A stretch of 64,000 nt of DNA. It comes from Pinibacter aurantiacus (GTDB taxonomy: Bacteria > Bacteroidota > Bacteroidia > Chitinophagales > Chitinophagaceae). This document shows, one piece after another, positions 9,545 through 18,607 of this stretch (positions are counted from its first letter, which is position 1; each line of letters starts with the position of its first letter). The stretch covers positions 62,001-126,000 of the forward strand of contig NZ_JAHSPG010000001.1 in NCBI RefSeq assembly GCF_019130065.1, written 5' to 3'. A program made the position numbers and the translations under genes. A model generated the notes under the pieces. That model was not told the DNA's origin, did no database searches, and saw nothing but the letters and a program-made list of their open reading frames with translations.

Positions 9545-9667
9545 TTCCGCGATTTTAAAAAACGAGTCCGCAAATATAGAGGGTTGCGGGCTGTTGCATG
9601 ACTGACATAAATCAGTCGCCTTTACGTCCACATTTTGTAAAGGAGGCCAAAGGTAGGGAAAAACGCG

Positions 9668-9776
9668 AATGGTCAATCGTGAAACGTGAATGAGTCGTTG
9701 AGTACTTGGTATTGCTGAAAAGGCATATTCGTTCAGCGACCTCCCATTCACGATTGACGATTGACCGTTCACGATT
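9668..9776. repeat. CGTGAA-type inverted repeat; overlaps the aguA stop
   Basis: Left arm 9668-9692 and right arm 9744-9776 are inverted, built from variants of TCAATCGTGAA. The aguA stop TAA (9775-9777) lies on the right arm edge. A second copy of the family is at 26230-26296. Confidence 0.7.
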
Positions 9777-10812
9777 ACACCAACGGCTCCTGCTGGCTCA
9801 GGCAGTGAAAGCTGCCCAATCCCCAAATAATTTCCGTGGAGTCGATGCCCACCACTTTTCTGTCGGAAAAGCAGCTTTGAATGATTTGAAGCGCCTTGTC
9901 ATCTTTGTCGCAACGGAAAGTTGGAACAATTACGGCATGGTTTGCTATATAAAAATTGGCATAAGAAGCCGGAAGTCGCTGATCTTCATATTCCACCGGA
10001 TCAGGCATTGGCAGTTCTACAATGTTCAGTTGTTTGCCGTTGAGCAGCCTCATTTGAGACAGCTGCTGCAGATTGTGCTGCAGAATGCCGTAGTTTTCAT
10101 CATTCTTATTTTCTTCGATAACGGTAAGAACGGTGTCTTCATTTACGAAGCGCACTGTGTCGTCGATGTGACCATCCGTATCATCGCCAATAATTCCTTC
10201 TTCTACCCACAATATCTGTTCTACGCCGTAGTAATTGCGCAGATAGGTTTCAATTTCTTCCTGGTTCAGTTGTGGATTTCTGTTAGGGTTCAGCAGGCAG
10301 GCCGTTGAAGTCAGCAATGTGCCTTTTCCATTAAACTCTACCGAACCGCCTTCCATGATGATGCCGGGATTGAATACCGGAATGTTGTAATGGTTGCCAA
10401 CCAGCGTAGGAATTACGTCGTCCAGGTCATAAGGAGGATATTTTCCGCCCCAGGCGTTGTAGTTCCAGTCAACGATTACTTTCTTTTGCTCCGCATTTGG
10501 ATTGATCAAAAACGCAGGGCCATGATCGCGGCACCATGCATCGTTTGTTGGATGCAAAAAGAATTTCACTTTATTAAGATCAACCCCTGCAACTTGCAAA
10601 TGCTTTGTGGCAAAGGCTTTCATTGCTTCGTCATTTACATTGATGCAGACTGTTTCGCTAACGGTCAACTCTTTTATAAACTGACAATAATATGGGTAAA
10701 TAGCATCGATTTTTCCCGGCCAGCTTGCTTCTTTATGCGGCCAACTTAACCAGCAAGCAACATGTGGAGCAAATTCTGCGGGGAAATAGTATCCGAGTTC
10801 TTTGGGAGTCAT
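9775..10812 (-). CDS. aguA: agmatine deiminase (peptidyl-arginine deiminase family)
   Basis: A 345-residue cytoplasmic enzyme that converts agmatine to N-carbamoylputrescine and ammonia. Family motifs: YYFPAEFAPHVACWLSWPH at the start, DAWCRDHGPAF, MEGGSVEFNG, DDTDGHIDDTVRFV, and the catalytic cysteine C337 in GLGSFHCLSQQEP. Length is close to the usual ~350-370. The downstream enzyme of the same route, aguB, is the next gene upstream on the same strand, which supports the agmatine-specific call over other arginine deiminases. Start ATG 10810-10812. Confidence 0.88.
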   Translation of the reverse strand: MTPKELGYYFPAEFAPHVACWLSWPHKEASWPGKIDAIYPYYCQFIKELTVSETVCINVNDEAMKAFATKHLQVAGVDLNKVKFFLHPTNDAWCRDHGPAFLINPNAEQKKVIVDWNYNAWGGKYPPYDLDDVIPTLVGNHYNIPVFNPGIIMEGGSVEFNGKGTLLTSTACLLNPNRNPQLNQEEIETYLRNYYGVEQILWVEEGIIGDDTDGHIDDTVRFVNEDTVLTVIEENKNDENYGILQHNLQQLSQMRLLNGKQLNIVELPMPDPVEYEDQRLPASYANFYIANHAVIVPTFRCDKDDKALQIIQSCFSDRKVVGIDSTEIIWGLGSFHCLSQQEPLV

Positions 10813-10823
10813 TTGATAATCAG

Positions 10824-11005
10824 GAATTAGAAATTAGGAATTAGGAACTAGAGCACCTTGAGATTATGAACATACATTTCATTTTTGCACATTACAACTC
10901 TCAACGCTCCATTCTCAACTCTCAACTATTTGTTATTGTAAGAAGGGCGAATGCGATTCGCCCCTACAGTATCATTTTCAATTTTCCACTTTCAATTTTC
11001 AATTA
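10824..11005. repeat. composite repeat block between aguB and aguA
   Basis: The gap contains an AATTAGG-type arm (10824-10852), a TCTCAAC-type arm (10903-10928), a GGGCGAAT/ATTCGCCC hairpin followed by CTAC (10945-10967), and a TTTTCAA-type arm (10979-11005) that contains the aguB stop (11003-11005). The hairpin is duplicated at 56768-56790. Confidence 0.7.
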
Positions 11006-11878
11006 ATCCGCGTCTATATATCGCTTCGTAATTGGCTGGTATGAATCTATTCTTCTGTCTCTCAGGAATGGCCAGTGTGTTCTGTAGCGGTCGCTTAGTT
11101 TGGTATCGATCTCTACCACTGTTGTTTCTTCATCATCGTGCGACGCCAGGTACAGAAGGTTTCCAAACGGATTGGAAACAAATGACCCACCCCAGAATTT
11201 CATAGCACCGCCTTGTTCAAAACCTACACGGTTCACACTTACAACGTGTACGCCATTGGCAACGGCGTGGCTGCGTTGAATGGTTTGCCATGCGTTGTAT
11301 TGCTCGCTGTTGGTATGCTGATCCTGGGAAGTCGCCCAGCCGATCGCAGTTGGGTAAAACAGGATCTCCGCTCCCATTAGCGCGGTAATTCTCGCAGCTT
11401 CCGGATACCACTGGTCCCAGCAGATGAGTACGCCGATCTTTGCAAATTTTGTCTCAAATATTTTGTATCCAAGATCACCGGGCGTGAAATAGAATTTCTC
11501 GTAGTAAGCCGGATCATCCGGAATATGCATTTTGCGGTATTTGCCAAGGTATGAACCGTCAGCATCCAATACCGCTGTTGTGTTGTGATACAAACCTTGC
11601 GCTCTTTTTTCAAATAAAGAGGCGATGATCACCACCCCCAGTTCCTTTGCCACAGCAGACAATGCGTCTGTGGATGGACCAGGAATCGGTTCTGCCAACT
11701 GGAAGTTGTCATAATCTTCCACATCGCAGAAATATAATGAAGTGAAAAGCTCTTGCAGACAAACGATCTGTGCGCCTTTTGCCGCGGCTTCTTTCACTTT
11801 AGAAATCGCTTTATCCAGATTCTCCTGTTTGTTGGCCGTGCAGCTCATCTGCACCAATCCCACTTTTACTTTGCCCAT
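11003..11878 (-). CDS. aguB: N-carbamoylputrescine amidohydrolase (nitrilase superfamily)
   Basis: A 291-residue carbon-nitrogen hydrolase that releases putrescine from N-carbamoylputrescine. The catalytic triad is visible as E43 (CLQELF), K116 (YRKMHIPDD) and C153 (LICWDQWYPEA). The SLYFCDVEDYDNF and PDDPAYYEKFYF segments are typical of AguB and plant CPA orthologues. It precedes aguA in the transcription direction, giving a complete agmatine-to-putrescine pathway. The stop codon lies in a TTTTCAA-type repeat arm. Confidence 0.9.
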   Translation of the reverse strand: MGKVKVGLVQMSCTANKQENLDKAISKVKEAAAKGAQIVCLQELFTSLYFCDVEDYDNFQLAEPIPGPSTDALSAVAKELGVVIIASLFEKRAQGLYHNTTAVLDADGSYLGKYRKMHIPDDPAYYEKFYFTPGDLGYKIFETKFAKIGVLICWDQWYPEAARITALMGAEILFYPTAIGWATSQDQHTNSEQYNAWQTIQRSHAVANGVHVVSVNRVGFEQGGAMKFWGGSFVSNPFGNLLYLASHDDEETTVVEIDTKLSDRYRTHWPFLRDRRIDSYQPITKRYIDAD

Positions 11879-11918
11879 GTCCGGTTGTTGATTTTGAAGC
11901 GCAAAAATAACCTATTAT

Positions 11919-11952
11919 CAATTAATAATTAATAAACAAGGATTAATAATTG
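11919..11952. repeat. solitary AT-type repeat arm
   Basis: Degenerate AATTAAT units between aguB and the antitoxin gene. No paired arm in this gap. Confidence 0.5.
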
Positions 11953-12011
11953 GTTGGGAAAATGTTATGATTTTGTGTGGCGGATTTTGAAAAAAACTTA
12001 AATTTGGCTTT

Positions 12012-12233
12012 ATGCAAGTACAAGTAGACATAGGATTTGACCAATTGGTAAAAATCATTAAAACACTTCCGGCTAATCAACTGAAAAGATTGAAAGCCGA
12101 AATTGAAAAAGAAACTACTAACCATACAAGTAACCTTGAATCAATACTTTTAAACGGCCCGGTTGCAACTGAAAAGCAGCTAAAAACTATTGCTGAAAAT
12201 AGAAAAGCATTTAATCAATGGCGAACAAAATAG
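12012..12233 (+). CDS. VapB-like antitoxin of a PIN-domain pair
   Basis: A 73-residue protein (MQVQVDIGFDQLVKIIKTLP..., LKRLKAEIEKE) with a hydrophobic/acidic helical C-terminus. It overlaps the following PIN-domain reading frame by 16 nt, the usual arrangement of small VapB-type antitoxins. There is no clear AbrB or RHH motif, so the call rests mainly on context. Confidence 0.6.
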   Translation: MQVQVDIGFDQLVKIIKTLPANQLKRLKAEIEKETTNHTSNLESILLNGPVATEKQLKTIAENRKAFNQWRTK

Positions 12234-12608
12234 TATTGGTTGACACTTCAATTCTCATCGACTTTTACCGCAAAACAGACAAATCAAATTCTCTTTGGTA
12301 TACCCTTGTAAAACAGGGCTATCGCTTTGCTATTTCAGTAGTCACTAAATATGAGATATACACAGGCGCATCTCAAAAACCAAATAGATTTTTGGAAAAA
12401 TGTCTTTAAAGAAATAATTATTCTTTCTCTGGATGAAACCTGCGTTGACACCGCAGTTCTGATCAATGCCAATCTGAAAAGAAAGCGTAAACAAATAGAT
12501 CTGGCAGATTTACTAATAGCATCTACAGCTGTTTCCAACAATCTCCCATTAGTCACCTTGAATAGAAAGCATTTTGACCGTATTGACGAGCTGAGCATTC
12601 TTGACTAA
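12218..12608 (+). pseudogene. PIN-domain (VapC-like) toxin interrupted by a frameshift
   Basis: Two overlapping frames together make one PIN ribonuclease of about 130 residues. Frame 1 (12218-12409) holds the first acidic site VDTSILIDFY and TKYEIYTGAS. Frame 2 (12351-12608) holds FWKNVFKEI, DLADLLIASTA and LVTLNRKHFDRI. The shift maps to an A5 run near 12373-12379: removing one A joins the frames as GASQNQIDFWKNVF. Either the gene is broken or the base is a sequencing error; programmed shifting is less likely. If translated as read, the toxin loses its C-terminal acidic residues and would be inactive. Confidence 0.75.
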
Positions 12609-12693
12609 ATATTCCGCATCTTTGCGGCCGTTTTAAGATTTTCGGGTAGGGAATGAATATTGCTATTTCTATATAAAACCTAAAAAACTTTAT

Positions 12694-12906
12694 ATGAAAA
12701 CAGCAGGAATCATTCTGATAATTATCGGCTTACTCATGGTGGTTATACCCAGCGTAAGCTTTACCAGTGAAAAGAAAGTGCTTAAAGTTGGCGAACTTGA
12801 AGTAAATAAAAAGGAAAAGAAAACTTATTCCTGGCCGACTTATGTTGGAGGCATTGCTGCCCTTGCAGGAATAGTGATGGTGGTGGCAGGAAAAAAACAA
12901 AGTTGA
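12694..12906 (+). CDS. small membrane protein with two helices
   Basis: A 70-residue protein. The first helix is GIILIIIGLLMVVIPSV and the second is VGGIAALAGIVMVVAGKK, separated by a charged loop rich in Lys and Glu. Similar tiny membrane proteins are common in Bacteroidota; function unknown. It has its own ATG and no obvious partner. Confidence 0.55.
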   Translation: MKTAGIILIIIGLLMVVIPSVSFTSEKKVLKVGELEVNKKEKKTYSWPTYVGGIAALAGIVMVVAGKKQS

Positions 12907-12995
12907 TGTTTTACATTTGCAACCAGGTTTAAATGCGGTGCATCTAAAAAAATCATTTAACCCGATGGATGTTATTTCTCACAAATAGAATAAAT

Positions 12996-13493
12996 ATGAA
13001 AAAACCAATTGTAGCTTTCGTTTTTTTCGCCTCTATCCTGGCTTTCAGTTGCAAAAGCACGAAAACAAACGGCGTTTCTGAAGGAGCTTCCAAGAAGTCA
13101 ATTTACGGAACATGGACACTCAACAGCATTACGCTTGATGGCATTCCCAATGACAAGTTTGATGTAAAAGTATTGGGTGGCATTCCACGCCAATGCATGA
13201 TCGGCAGTACATGGCTATTTCCATCCAATGGATATGGTAACTACACCATCACTCAATCCGGCGGCAACTGCCAGGCCGGTGCGCACAATATTCTCTGGTC
13301 CAGACTAACGGAAAACGGCGTTAACTACTTACAGTTTAAAGAACTGGAAGAAGGCGTAAAAGATAAAAATATTACAAGCGGCTACAGATTGGAACAGGTA
13401 TCACAAGATGCAGCCAGCATGGTATTGCGTTCTCCACTTGATATTGCGGGCAGACACACTTATTTGATGTATTCGTTTACGAAGAACCAGTAA
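12996..13493 (+). CDS. lipocalin-like lipoprotein
   Basis: A 165-residue protein from the ATG at 12996. The signal peptide ends in a lipobox with C19 (ILAFSC). The mature part starts a GTWTLNSITLDG strand and continues as a small beta protein with a cysteine pair, as in lipocalin-like (META/DUF4488-like) periplasmic lipoproteins of this phylum. Ligand unknown. The stop TAA is followed 2 nt later by a TTGAAAA-type repeat arm. Confidence 0.6.
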   Translation: MKKPIVAFVFFASILAFSCKSTKTNGVSEGASKKSIYGTWTLNSITLDGIPNDKFDVKVLGGIPRQCMIGSTWLFPSNGYGNYTITQSGGNCQAGAHNILWSRLTENGVNYLQFKELEEGVKDKNITSGYRLEQVSQDAASMVLRSPLDIAGRHTYLMYSFTKNQ

Positions 13494-13495
13494 AT

Positions 13496-13641
13496 TAATT
13501 GAAAATTGAAAGTTGAAAATTGAAAATTGAAAATTGGTTTTATGCGAAGCTCGACCCTTGTTTCACAAGCAGGCTGCTAATGCGACAAGAACGCTGCAAC
13601 ACAGAAAGCATTTTCAATTTTCAACTTTCAATTTTCAATTA
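13496..13641. repeat. TTGAAAA-type inverted repeat between convergent genes
   Basis: Left arm 13496-13537 (7-nt unit TTGAAAA) and right arm 13610-13641 are inverted. The right arm contains the stop TGA of the esterase gene (13635-13637); the left arm starts right after the lipoprotein stop. The right inner edge reads ACACAGAAAGCATTTTC, a junction shared with other copies. Confidence 0.8.
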
Positions 13642-14459
13642 CCCAAGATTTCTTTACTCCTTTTACCCACTTCTTTCAGCAACAACGGAAATGCAGGTTC
13701 GGCCATGCCACCGTGATCGAAGCCTTGCAATTCATATAAAGTTGTTCTCTTGTGTCCTGCCAGTTTCATCATACGATTCAGGTATGCATTTTCTTCATAA
13801 CGGCCATAAAGTTCCATTTCCCTGTCGCCCGTAATCAGCAACATTGGCGGCGCGTCGGCACGCACAAAAAACAATGGAGCATACTCATCAATGACAGGCT
13901 GCGTTTCTTTAATACCTTTTTCTGCGCGAACAGTAAAGTGGGTAATGGCTTGTCCGCTGAAAGGAACTACTTCTGCTATTTTGTTTGCATCAATATTGTA
14001 CTTGTCTAAATATTTCTTGTTGAGTGTGATCATTTCCCCAAGATAACCGCCGGCTGAATGTCCTGAAACGAAGATCAGGTCGGTATTCCCGCCATATTCT
14101 GCAATGTGCTGAAATGTCCACGCCACAGCAGCAGCCGCATCTTCGATATAAGCAGGCGCTTTTACTTTGGGCGAAAGTCTGTAACCAACGCCAATCACCG
14201 CGTAGCCTTTTTGCATCAATGCATGCGGAATTTCTTTTTTACCGCCTGTTATTCCTCCGCCATGGAACCAAACAATGGTCGCAAAGTTTTTTGCACCTTT
14301 CGGATAGTAAATATCGATGGTGCATTGGGAGTTGATGTAACTGTCTTTCTTGTTGATGGAATCAGCGTAGTAGCGAACATTTTTAATGGTATCATATTGT
14401 TGCTGGGCACTTGCATTAATGGCGCATAAAAACGCAAAGAAGAAAAAGATTTTTTTCAT
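13635..14459 (-). CDS. exported alpha/beta hydrolase (BD-FAE-like esterase)
   Basis: A 274-residue protein with a signal peptide (MKKIFFFFAFLCAINASAQ). It has the oxyanion motif WFHGGGITGG and the nucleophile elbow SGHSAGGYLG, with a late Asp (ITGDREMELYG) and His (GFDHGGM) as the remaining triad members. It is likely a periplasmic carboxylesterase such as an acetyl- or feruloyl-type esterase; the substrate is not deducible. It ends inside a TTGAAAA-type repeat arm and starts opposite an acyl-CoA-binding protein gene. Confidence 0.75.
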   Translation of the reverse strand: MKKIFFFFAFLCAINASAQQQYDTIKNVRYYADSINKKDSYINSQCTIDIYYPKGAKNFATIVWFHGGGITGGKKEIPHALMQKGYAVIGVGYRLSPKVKAPAYIEDAAAAVAWTFQHIAEYGGNTDLIFVSGHSAGGYLGEMITLNKKYLDKYNIDANKIAEVVPFSGQAITHFTVRAEKGIKETQPVIDEYAPLFFVRADAPPMLLITGDREMELYGRYEENAYLNRMMKLAGHKRTTLYELQGFDHGGMAEPAFPLLLKEVGKRSKEILGN

Positions 14460-14476
14460 GATGGTGTTGTGGGAAA

Positions 14477-14655
14477 AATTTGAAAATTTGAAAATGTGCT
14501 GATTTGAAAATGCTTAAGGTCAAATATCCGTTATTTAATGCCAGTTCCAAACTCCTAAATCAAATAATTTGAACAGTGAGAAAGACCGCTCTCACAGGAA
14601 ATGGTCGACTTTCAGAATTTTCAAATTTGCACATTTTCAAATTTTCAAATTTCTA
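14477..14655. repeat. TTTGAAAA-type inverted repeat between divergent genes
   Basis: Left arm 14477-14512 and right arm 14615-14655 are inverted with an 8-nt unit (TTTGAAAA). This copy lies between two gene starts, an exception to the gene-end placement of most elements. Confidence 0.7.
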
Positions 14656-14684
14656 ATTGTATACTTTCGTGCAAAATCTTTTTT

Positions 14685-14942
14685 ATGGAACTTAAGGATC
14701 TTTTTGAAAAGGCAGTAGCAGATAGCAAAACACTTTCTGAAAAACCAGATAACGAGACGCTGCTTCAATTGTATTCATTATACAAACAAGGCACCGAAGG
14801 TGATGTAAATACTGAGCCTCCATCAAACCCCTTTGATTTTGTAAACAAAGCGAAACATGAAGCGTGGAGCAATCTGAAAGGTAAAAGCAGAGAAGCGGCA
14901 ATGCAGGAATATGTTGATCTGGTGACTAAACTAAAGGGTTAA
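14685..14942 (+). CDS. acyl-CoA-binding protein
   Basis: An 85-residue protein starting at MELKDLFEKAV. It carries the ACBP signature LLQLYSLYKQGTEGDV and KHEAWSNLKGKSREAAMQEY, so it should bind long-chain acyl-CoA in the cytoplasm. The upstream extension to 14601 runs through a repeat arm and is rejected. Its stop overlaps the stop of the convergent flippase gene by 4 nt. Confidence 0.88.
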   Translation: MELKDLFEKAVADSKTLSEKPDNETLLQLYSLYKQGTEGDVNTEPPSNPFDFVNKAKHEAWSNLKGKSREAAMQEYVDLVTKLKG

Positions 14943-16285
14943 TCGGACAGCTTCTTTTCCGCTGATTTGCTGACAATTGAAGGTGATCTGAATTGATTCC
15001 AGAGGATCACCGTTTCTTCTTTCCAGTTAAAGATCAAACTATAGCTGTGATGTAATATTTGTCCAAAGGGCTGTTTTGATTGCCTGTTATAGAAGTAAAT
15101 GCTGGTAATAAACGCGACCATATATGCCAGCATAGAGGCAAAGGCTGCACCACCTATCCCCTTCGCCGGAATCAGTACCAGATCTGCGATTATCATTGCA
15201 ATCACGCCTGCGAGTGAGCTATAAAAATTGTACTTCATTTTGTTTTTTCCCGCAAACCAAATGCCCAGCACATTCTGAAGGGACAAGAATAGAATGGCGG
15301 GAATTTTTATGAGCGAGGGCCAATACATGCTATTGTAATCATGCCCCATTAATACTTCGAAAACAGAGGAGCCGCAAACCAGCAGCAATAAAAAGCACAA
15401 AAGGAAAACAGCAGTTAAAAACACAAAGGGAAAAGACAAAACGCGTCCGTAATTTTTAAAAGTTCCATCTGCAACGCGTGGCAGCAAAACAGATGAAAAA
15501 ACCGTTGGCGCAATAAGCAGCAACTGCCCGAATTTAGAGGCCTGGATGTAATTGCCCAGTTCTGCCGGCGAACAATAATGTTCCGCAAACCAATAATCAA
15601 TCCGCAGGAGCAGGAACAACAGCAAACTATTGCCAAATGCTATGAAGGAATAACGGAAAACTCTTTTGACATAGGCCATATTGAATTTGCTATCCTTCAA
15701 AATATCCCACTCATAAACAAGAAAGACGATAAATAAAAAAAGCGCCTGGAACAACGGTAGCATGAAGTACAAGGCCATCATGGTGTTCCCTCCAATGAAA
15801 TGCGTTTTTTCTACCGTAAAAAACAAGGCAGTTAGTAATAGCATGAAAAATGCCATAATACCATTTGGCAGCCCATAGTTTCCCCGGGCATAAAAAAGCG
15901 GGCTGATGAAGTTGGACAAACAATTGCCGGCAACAAATATCAACGGGAAGTACCACGGCCATTCCGGGGAAGAAAAATACCGAGAGACCGGCGAAATGTT
16001 TTGCAGCAAAATCAACACAAATGCAGAAGCGACGCAGAGGCAGAAGCCCGTAACCAACAATGTAAAAACACTTTTTCTTTTATTGGCTGCATAAAAAGCA
16101 ATTCCCAGCTCAATATTGACGGTACTTATGAGCAAATAGAAATTAAGTGTGTTGGTAATGAAATATACCTTGCCGCTTTCCGATGCACCAAAATATCGTG
16201 AGAAGCCTACATTAAGCAAAAAGAGCGACAGGAAGAACAGCCATCTCCAAATGAAGCCTTGCAATAAACTCTTTTTTATGTTCAT
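14939..16285 (-). CDS. oligosaccharide flippase / polysaccharide biosynthesis protein
   Basis: A 448-residue integral membrane protein with 12-14 helices. It begins with the Wzx/MATE-like start GFIWRWLFFLSLFLLNVGFSR, followed by the ASESGKVYF turn typical of this fold. It probably flips lipid-linked sugars or related lipids; the substrate is unknown. No polysaccharide cluster surrounds it. Confidence 0.7.
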   Translation of the reverse strand: MNIKKSLLQGFIWRWLFFLSLFLLNVGFSRYFGASESGKVYFITNTLNFYLLISTVNIELGIAFYAANKRKSVFTLLVTGFCLCVASAFVLILLQNISPVSRYFSSPEWPWYFPLIFVAGNCLSNFISPLFYARGNYGLPNGIMAFFMLLLTALFFTVEKTHFIGGNTMMALYFMLPLFQALFLFIVFLVYEWDILKDSKFNMAYVKRVFRYSFIAFGNSLLLFLLLRIDYWFAEHYCSPAELGNYIQASKFGQLLLIAPTVFSSVLLPRVADGTFKNYGRVLSFPFVFLTAVFLLCFLLLLVCGSSVFEVLMGHDYNSMYWPSLIKIPAILFLSLQNVLGIWFAGKNKMKYNFYSSLAGVIAMIIADLVLIPAKGIGGAAFASMLAYMVAFITSIYFYNRQSKQPFGQILHHSYSLIFNWKEETVILWNQFRSPSIVSKSAEKKLSD

Positions 16286-16290
16286 ATGTG

Positions 16291-16358
16291 TGCTTAATGC
16301 AGAACGCCTAACGCTTAACGCACACGACAGGCGTTAAGCGTTAGACGTCAAGCGTTTT
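16291..16358. repeat. GCGTTAA-type hairpin
   Basis: Left arm 16291-16322 and right arm 16329-16358 pair over about 18 bp with a short loop, built from a 7-nt GCGTTAA-like unit. It lies between the flippase start and the tpiA stop. Confidence 0.7.
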
Positions 16359-16368
16359 GCGATATAAA

Positions 16369-17130
16369 CTATTTCAGTCCTTCAATAATTTTCACAAACT
16401 CATCTGCCTGCAAAGAAGCGCCACCTACAAGACCACCATCAACATCTTCGTTTGAGAAGATTTCTTTTGCATTAGCAGCTTTTACGCTACCGCCGTACAA
16501 CACAGGAATTTTTGCAGCCACTTCTTTACCGTATTTACCGGCAAGAACTGAACGCAGGTAAGCTTGTATTTCCTGCGCCTGGTCAGCCGTTGCAGTTTTA
16601 CCTGTACCTATTGCCCAGATTGGCTCGTAAGCAATAACGATACCTGAAATCTGCTCAGGAGTTAAATGAAAAAGAGATTCAACGAGTTGCTGCTCTACGT
16701 AGCTGTTTTGCTCGTTTGCTTCACGCACGGCCAAAGGCTCGCCGCAGCAGAAGACAGGAACGATGCCGTTCTCAAGCAATAAATTTAATTTGTCAGCAAG
16801 TTGCTGGTTTGTTTCGTTGAAATATTCACGACGCTCACTGTGACCAATGATCACATATTTTACGCCGATAGACTTCAGCATTTCTGCAGAAACTTCGCCA
16901 GTAAATGCGCCTGATTTTTTATGATAGCAGTTTTGCGCAGCTACAAAGTAACCGGCTTTCTTTTCTACTATTTCTTTTGCAGCGGTCAGGTAAGGAAATG
17001 GAACAGCGATGATAACGGCCTGGTTTTGTTTTGGAGTAACATTGGCATCCAAAATACCTTTGAGTAATTGTTGCCCTTGTTCCCAGGTTAAATTCATTTT
17101 CCAGTTAGCTGCTGCAATTTGTTGTCTCAT
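16369..17130 (-). CDS. tpiA: triosephosphate isomerase
   Basis: A 253-residue glycolytic enzyme interconverting dihydroxyacetone phosphate and glyceraldehyde 3-phosphate. N9 and K11 (AANWKMN), catalytic H97 (VIIGHSERREYF) and catalytic E169 (IAYEPIWAIGTGKTA) are all present, and VLYGGSV forms the phosphate site. Full length, start ATG 17128-17130. It lies 10 nt downstream of alt-glmU and may be cotranscribed. Confidence 0.95.
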   Translation of the reverse strand: MRQQIAAANWKMNLTWEQGQQLLKGILDANVTPKQNQAVIIAVPFPYLTAAKEIVEKKAGYFVAAQNCYHKKSGAFTGEVSAEMLKSIGVKYVIIGHSERREYFNETNQQLADKLNLLLENGIVPVFCCGEPLAVREANEQNSYVEQQLVESLFHLTPEQISGIVIAYEPIWAIGTGKTATADQAQEIQAYLRSVLAGKYGKEVAAKIPVLYGGSVKAANAKEIFSNEDVDGGLVGGASLQADEFVKIIEGLK

Positions 17131-17140
17131 AAAAATGGAA

Positions 17141-18322
17141 TTATTGATTTTCGTATAAATATTTCAAAATGCTTTTTTCCTCCGCCGTCATTGTCTGATG
17201 TTTCAGTTGCTTCCAGTTTTCTATATGCTGCAAAGCGGCGTCAAAGTTATAGGTTTTTATGCCTTCCGATCCCCAGGAAAAAGAGGGAACATATTTGGGC
17301 GTCAATCCACTGCCAAAAATATTCACGGACACTCCCACGACAGTGCCGGTATTGAATGAAGTATTGATGGCGCAACGGGAATAATCACCCATTAACACGC
17401 CGCATTTTATGCCCGCAGTTTCGTATGTATTTTTTTCGAGATCGCTGTAGACCTTTACGGCACCGGCATTGTTTTTAACATTGGAATTAGAAGTTCCCGC
17501 TCCCATGTTGCACCACTCACCTATCACCGAATCACCGAGATAACCATCATGACCTTTGTTGGAATAGCCAAAGAAAACGCTGTTCTTGATCTCGCCACCA
17601 CCAACACTGTATGGGCCAAGCGTTGTGGCGCCATATGCTTTTGTCCCCAGTTTCAAAACAGCTCCTTCGCACATAGCCAGTGGCCCGCGAATGATTGAGC
17701 CTTCCATTATCTCGGCATTCCTGCCAATATAGATCGGCCCGGTGGATGCATTAAGAATGCAGTGCTCTACTTTTGCTCCCTGTTCAATGAATATATTTTC
17801 CGGGGCAATGGTTTTATTGGTAGAGCAAATCGGTTGGGAAGTTCTGCCATTGGTCAGCAAATGAAAATCCTCGCGAATGGCAGCGTCGTTCAACTGGAAA
17901 ATATGCCAGGGTTGTGAAATGGTTTTCGCTTCTTCTTCGAGCAAAATGGTTTTGCTTACTTTAATGTCATTAGCGCTGGCGTCCCTGTTGGAGAATTTTA
18001 GTGCTACCGGCCCGTTTACCGCGCACAGCAATAGTTCACCCGGATTGAGTTTTCTTATCTGCGAAATTATTTTAGCTGAAGGCAACACATTGCTGTGGAT
18101 CAATAGATAATCGCCGGGAGATAATTCGTTTGTTTTAATGGAGAGGCTGTTGTCCTTATAATTATCCAGCCATTTGTTGAAGGATGGCAGCCCCAGATAA
18201 GCCTCCCATTTCTCACGAATGGTGAGAATACCCACCCGAATGTCCTGTACATGCCGGGTTAGCGTAAATGGAAACAGTTTTTGCGGTTGGCAAAATTCTT
18301 CTGTGAAAATTATCTTCTCCAT
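17141..18322 (-). CDS. GlmU-family putative sugar nucleotidyltransferase/acetyltransferase (alternative bacterial GlmU)
   Basis: A 393-residue protein of the alternative GlmU type of Bacteroidota (TIGR03991-like). The short divergent N-terminus (FPFTLTRHVQDIRVGILTIREKW) replaces the normal pyrophosphorylase start. From about 190 to 350 there are hexapeptide-type left-handed helix turns (IYIGRNAEIMEGS, GVVVGVS-like repeats). It likely takes part in UDP-GlcNAc supply for peptidoglycan, but activity is not proven for the family. It immediately precedes tpiA. Confidence 0.8.
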   Translation of the reverse strand: MEKIIFTEEFCQPQKLFPFTLTRHVQDIRVGILTIREKWEAYLGLPSFNKWLDNYKDNSLSIKTNELSPGDYLLIHSNVLPSAKIISQIRKLNPGELLLCAVNGPVALKFSNRDASANDIKVSKTILLEEEAKTISQPWHIFQLNDAAIREDFHLLTNGRTSQPICSTNKTIAPENIFIEQGAKVEHCILNASTGPIYIGRNAEIMEGSIIRGPLAMCEGAVLKLGTKAYGATTLGPYSVGGGEIKNSVFFGYSNKGHDGYLGDSVIGEWCNMGAGTSNSNVKNNAGAVKVYSDLEKNTYETAGIKCGVLMGDYSRCAINTSFNTGTVVGVSVNIFGSGLTPKYVPSFSWGSEGIKTYNFDAALQHIENWKQLKHQTMTAEEKSILKYLYENQ

Positions 18323-18360
18323 TGGGTTGCTTAAGGTTCAAAAATAGGCGAAAATGGTTA

Positions 18361-18440
18361 AAGCTTAATGCTAAACGCTTTACGCCTAACGCACAAAGCG
18401 GAGACCTTGCGTTAAGCATTTGGCGTTAGGCTTTAAGCTT
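18361..18440. repeat. GCGTTAA-type inverted repeat
   Basis: Arms 18361-18393 and 18408-18440 are inverted over about 33 nt with mismatches and a 14-nt loop. It lies between the alt-glmU start and the next plus-strand gene. The rest of the 18323-18778 gap is AT-rich leader with one candidate promoter. Confidence 0.7.
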
Positions 18441-18607
18441 GATACGGGTTTTTCCGCTAACAACGGGCCCTTTGCGTCATTATTTTTGATTCAAAGAATG
18501 AGCCGTTTTGTTAGATAATAACACTATTTGCAAATACGTAAAACATTGATTATTAATAATAAATTTTGTTTATGTAAAAATAATGAGCAAAATCATCTGC
18601 TTGATTT

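Noticed and set aside
9545-9826. 94-residue extension of the outer-membrane barrel
   Set aside because: It crosses a repeat and the aguA 3' end, and would bury the signal peptide.
16291-18440. GCGTTAA hairpins as tRNA or structured RNA genes
   Set aside because: No tRNA arm pattern; the arms are low-complexity 7-nt units.
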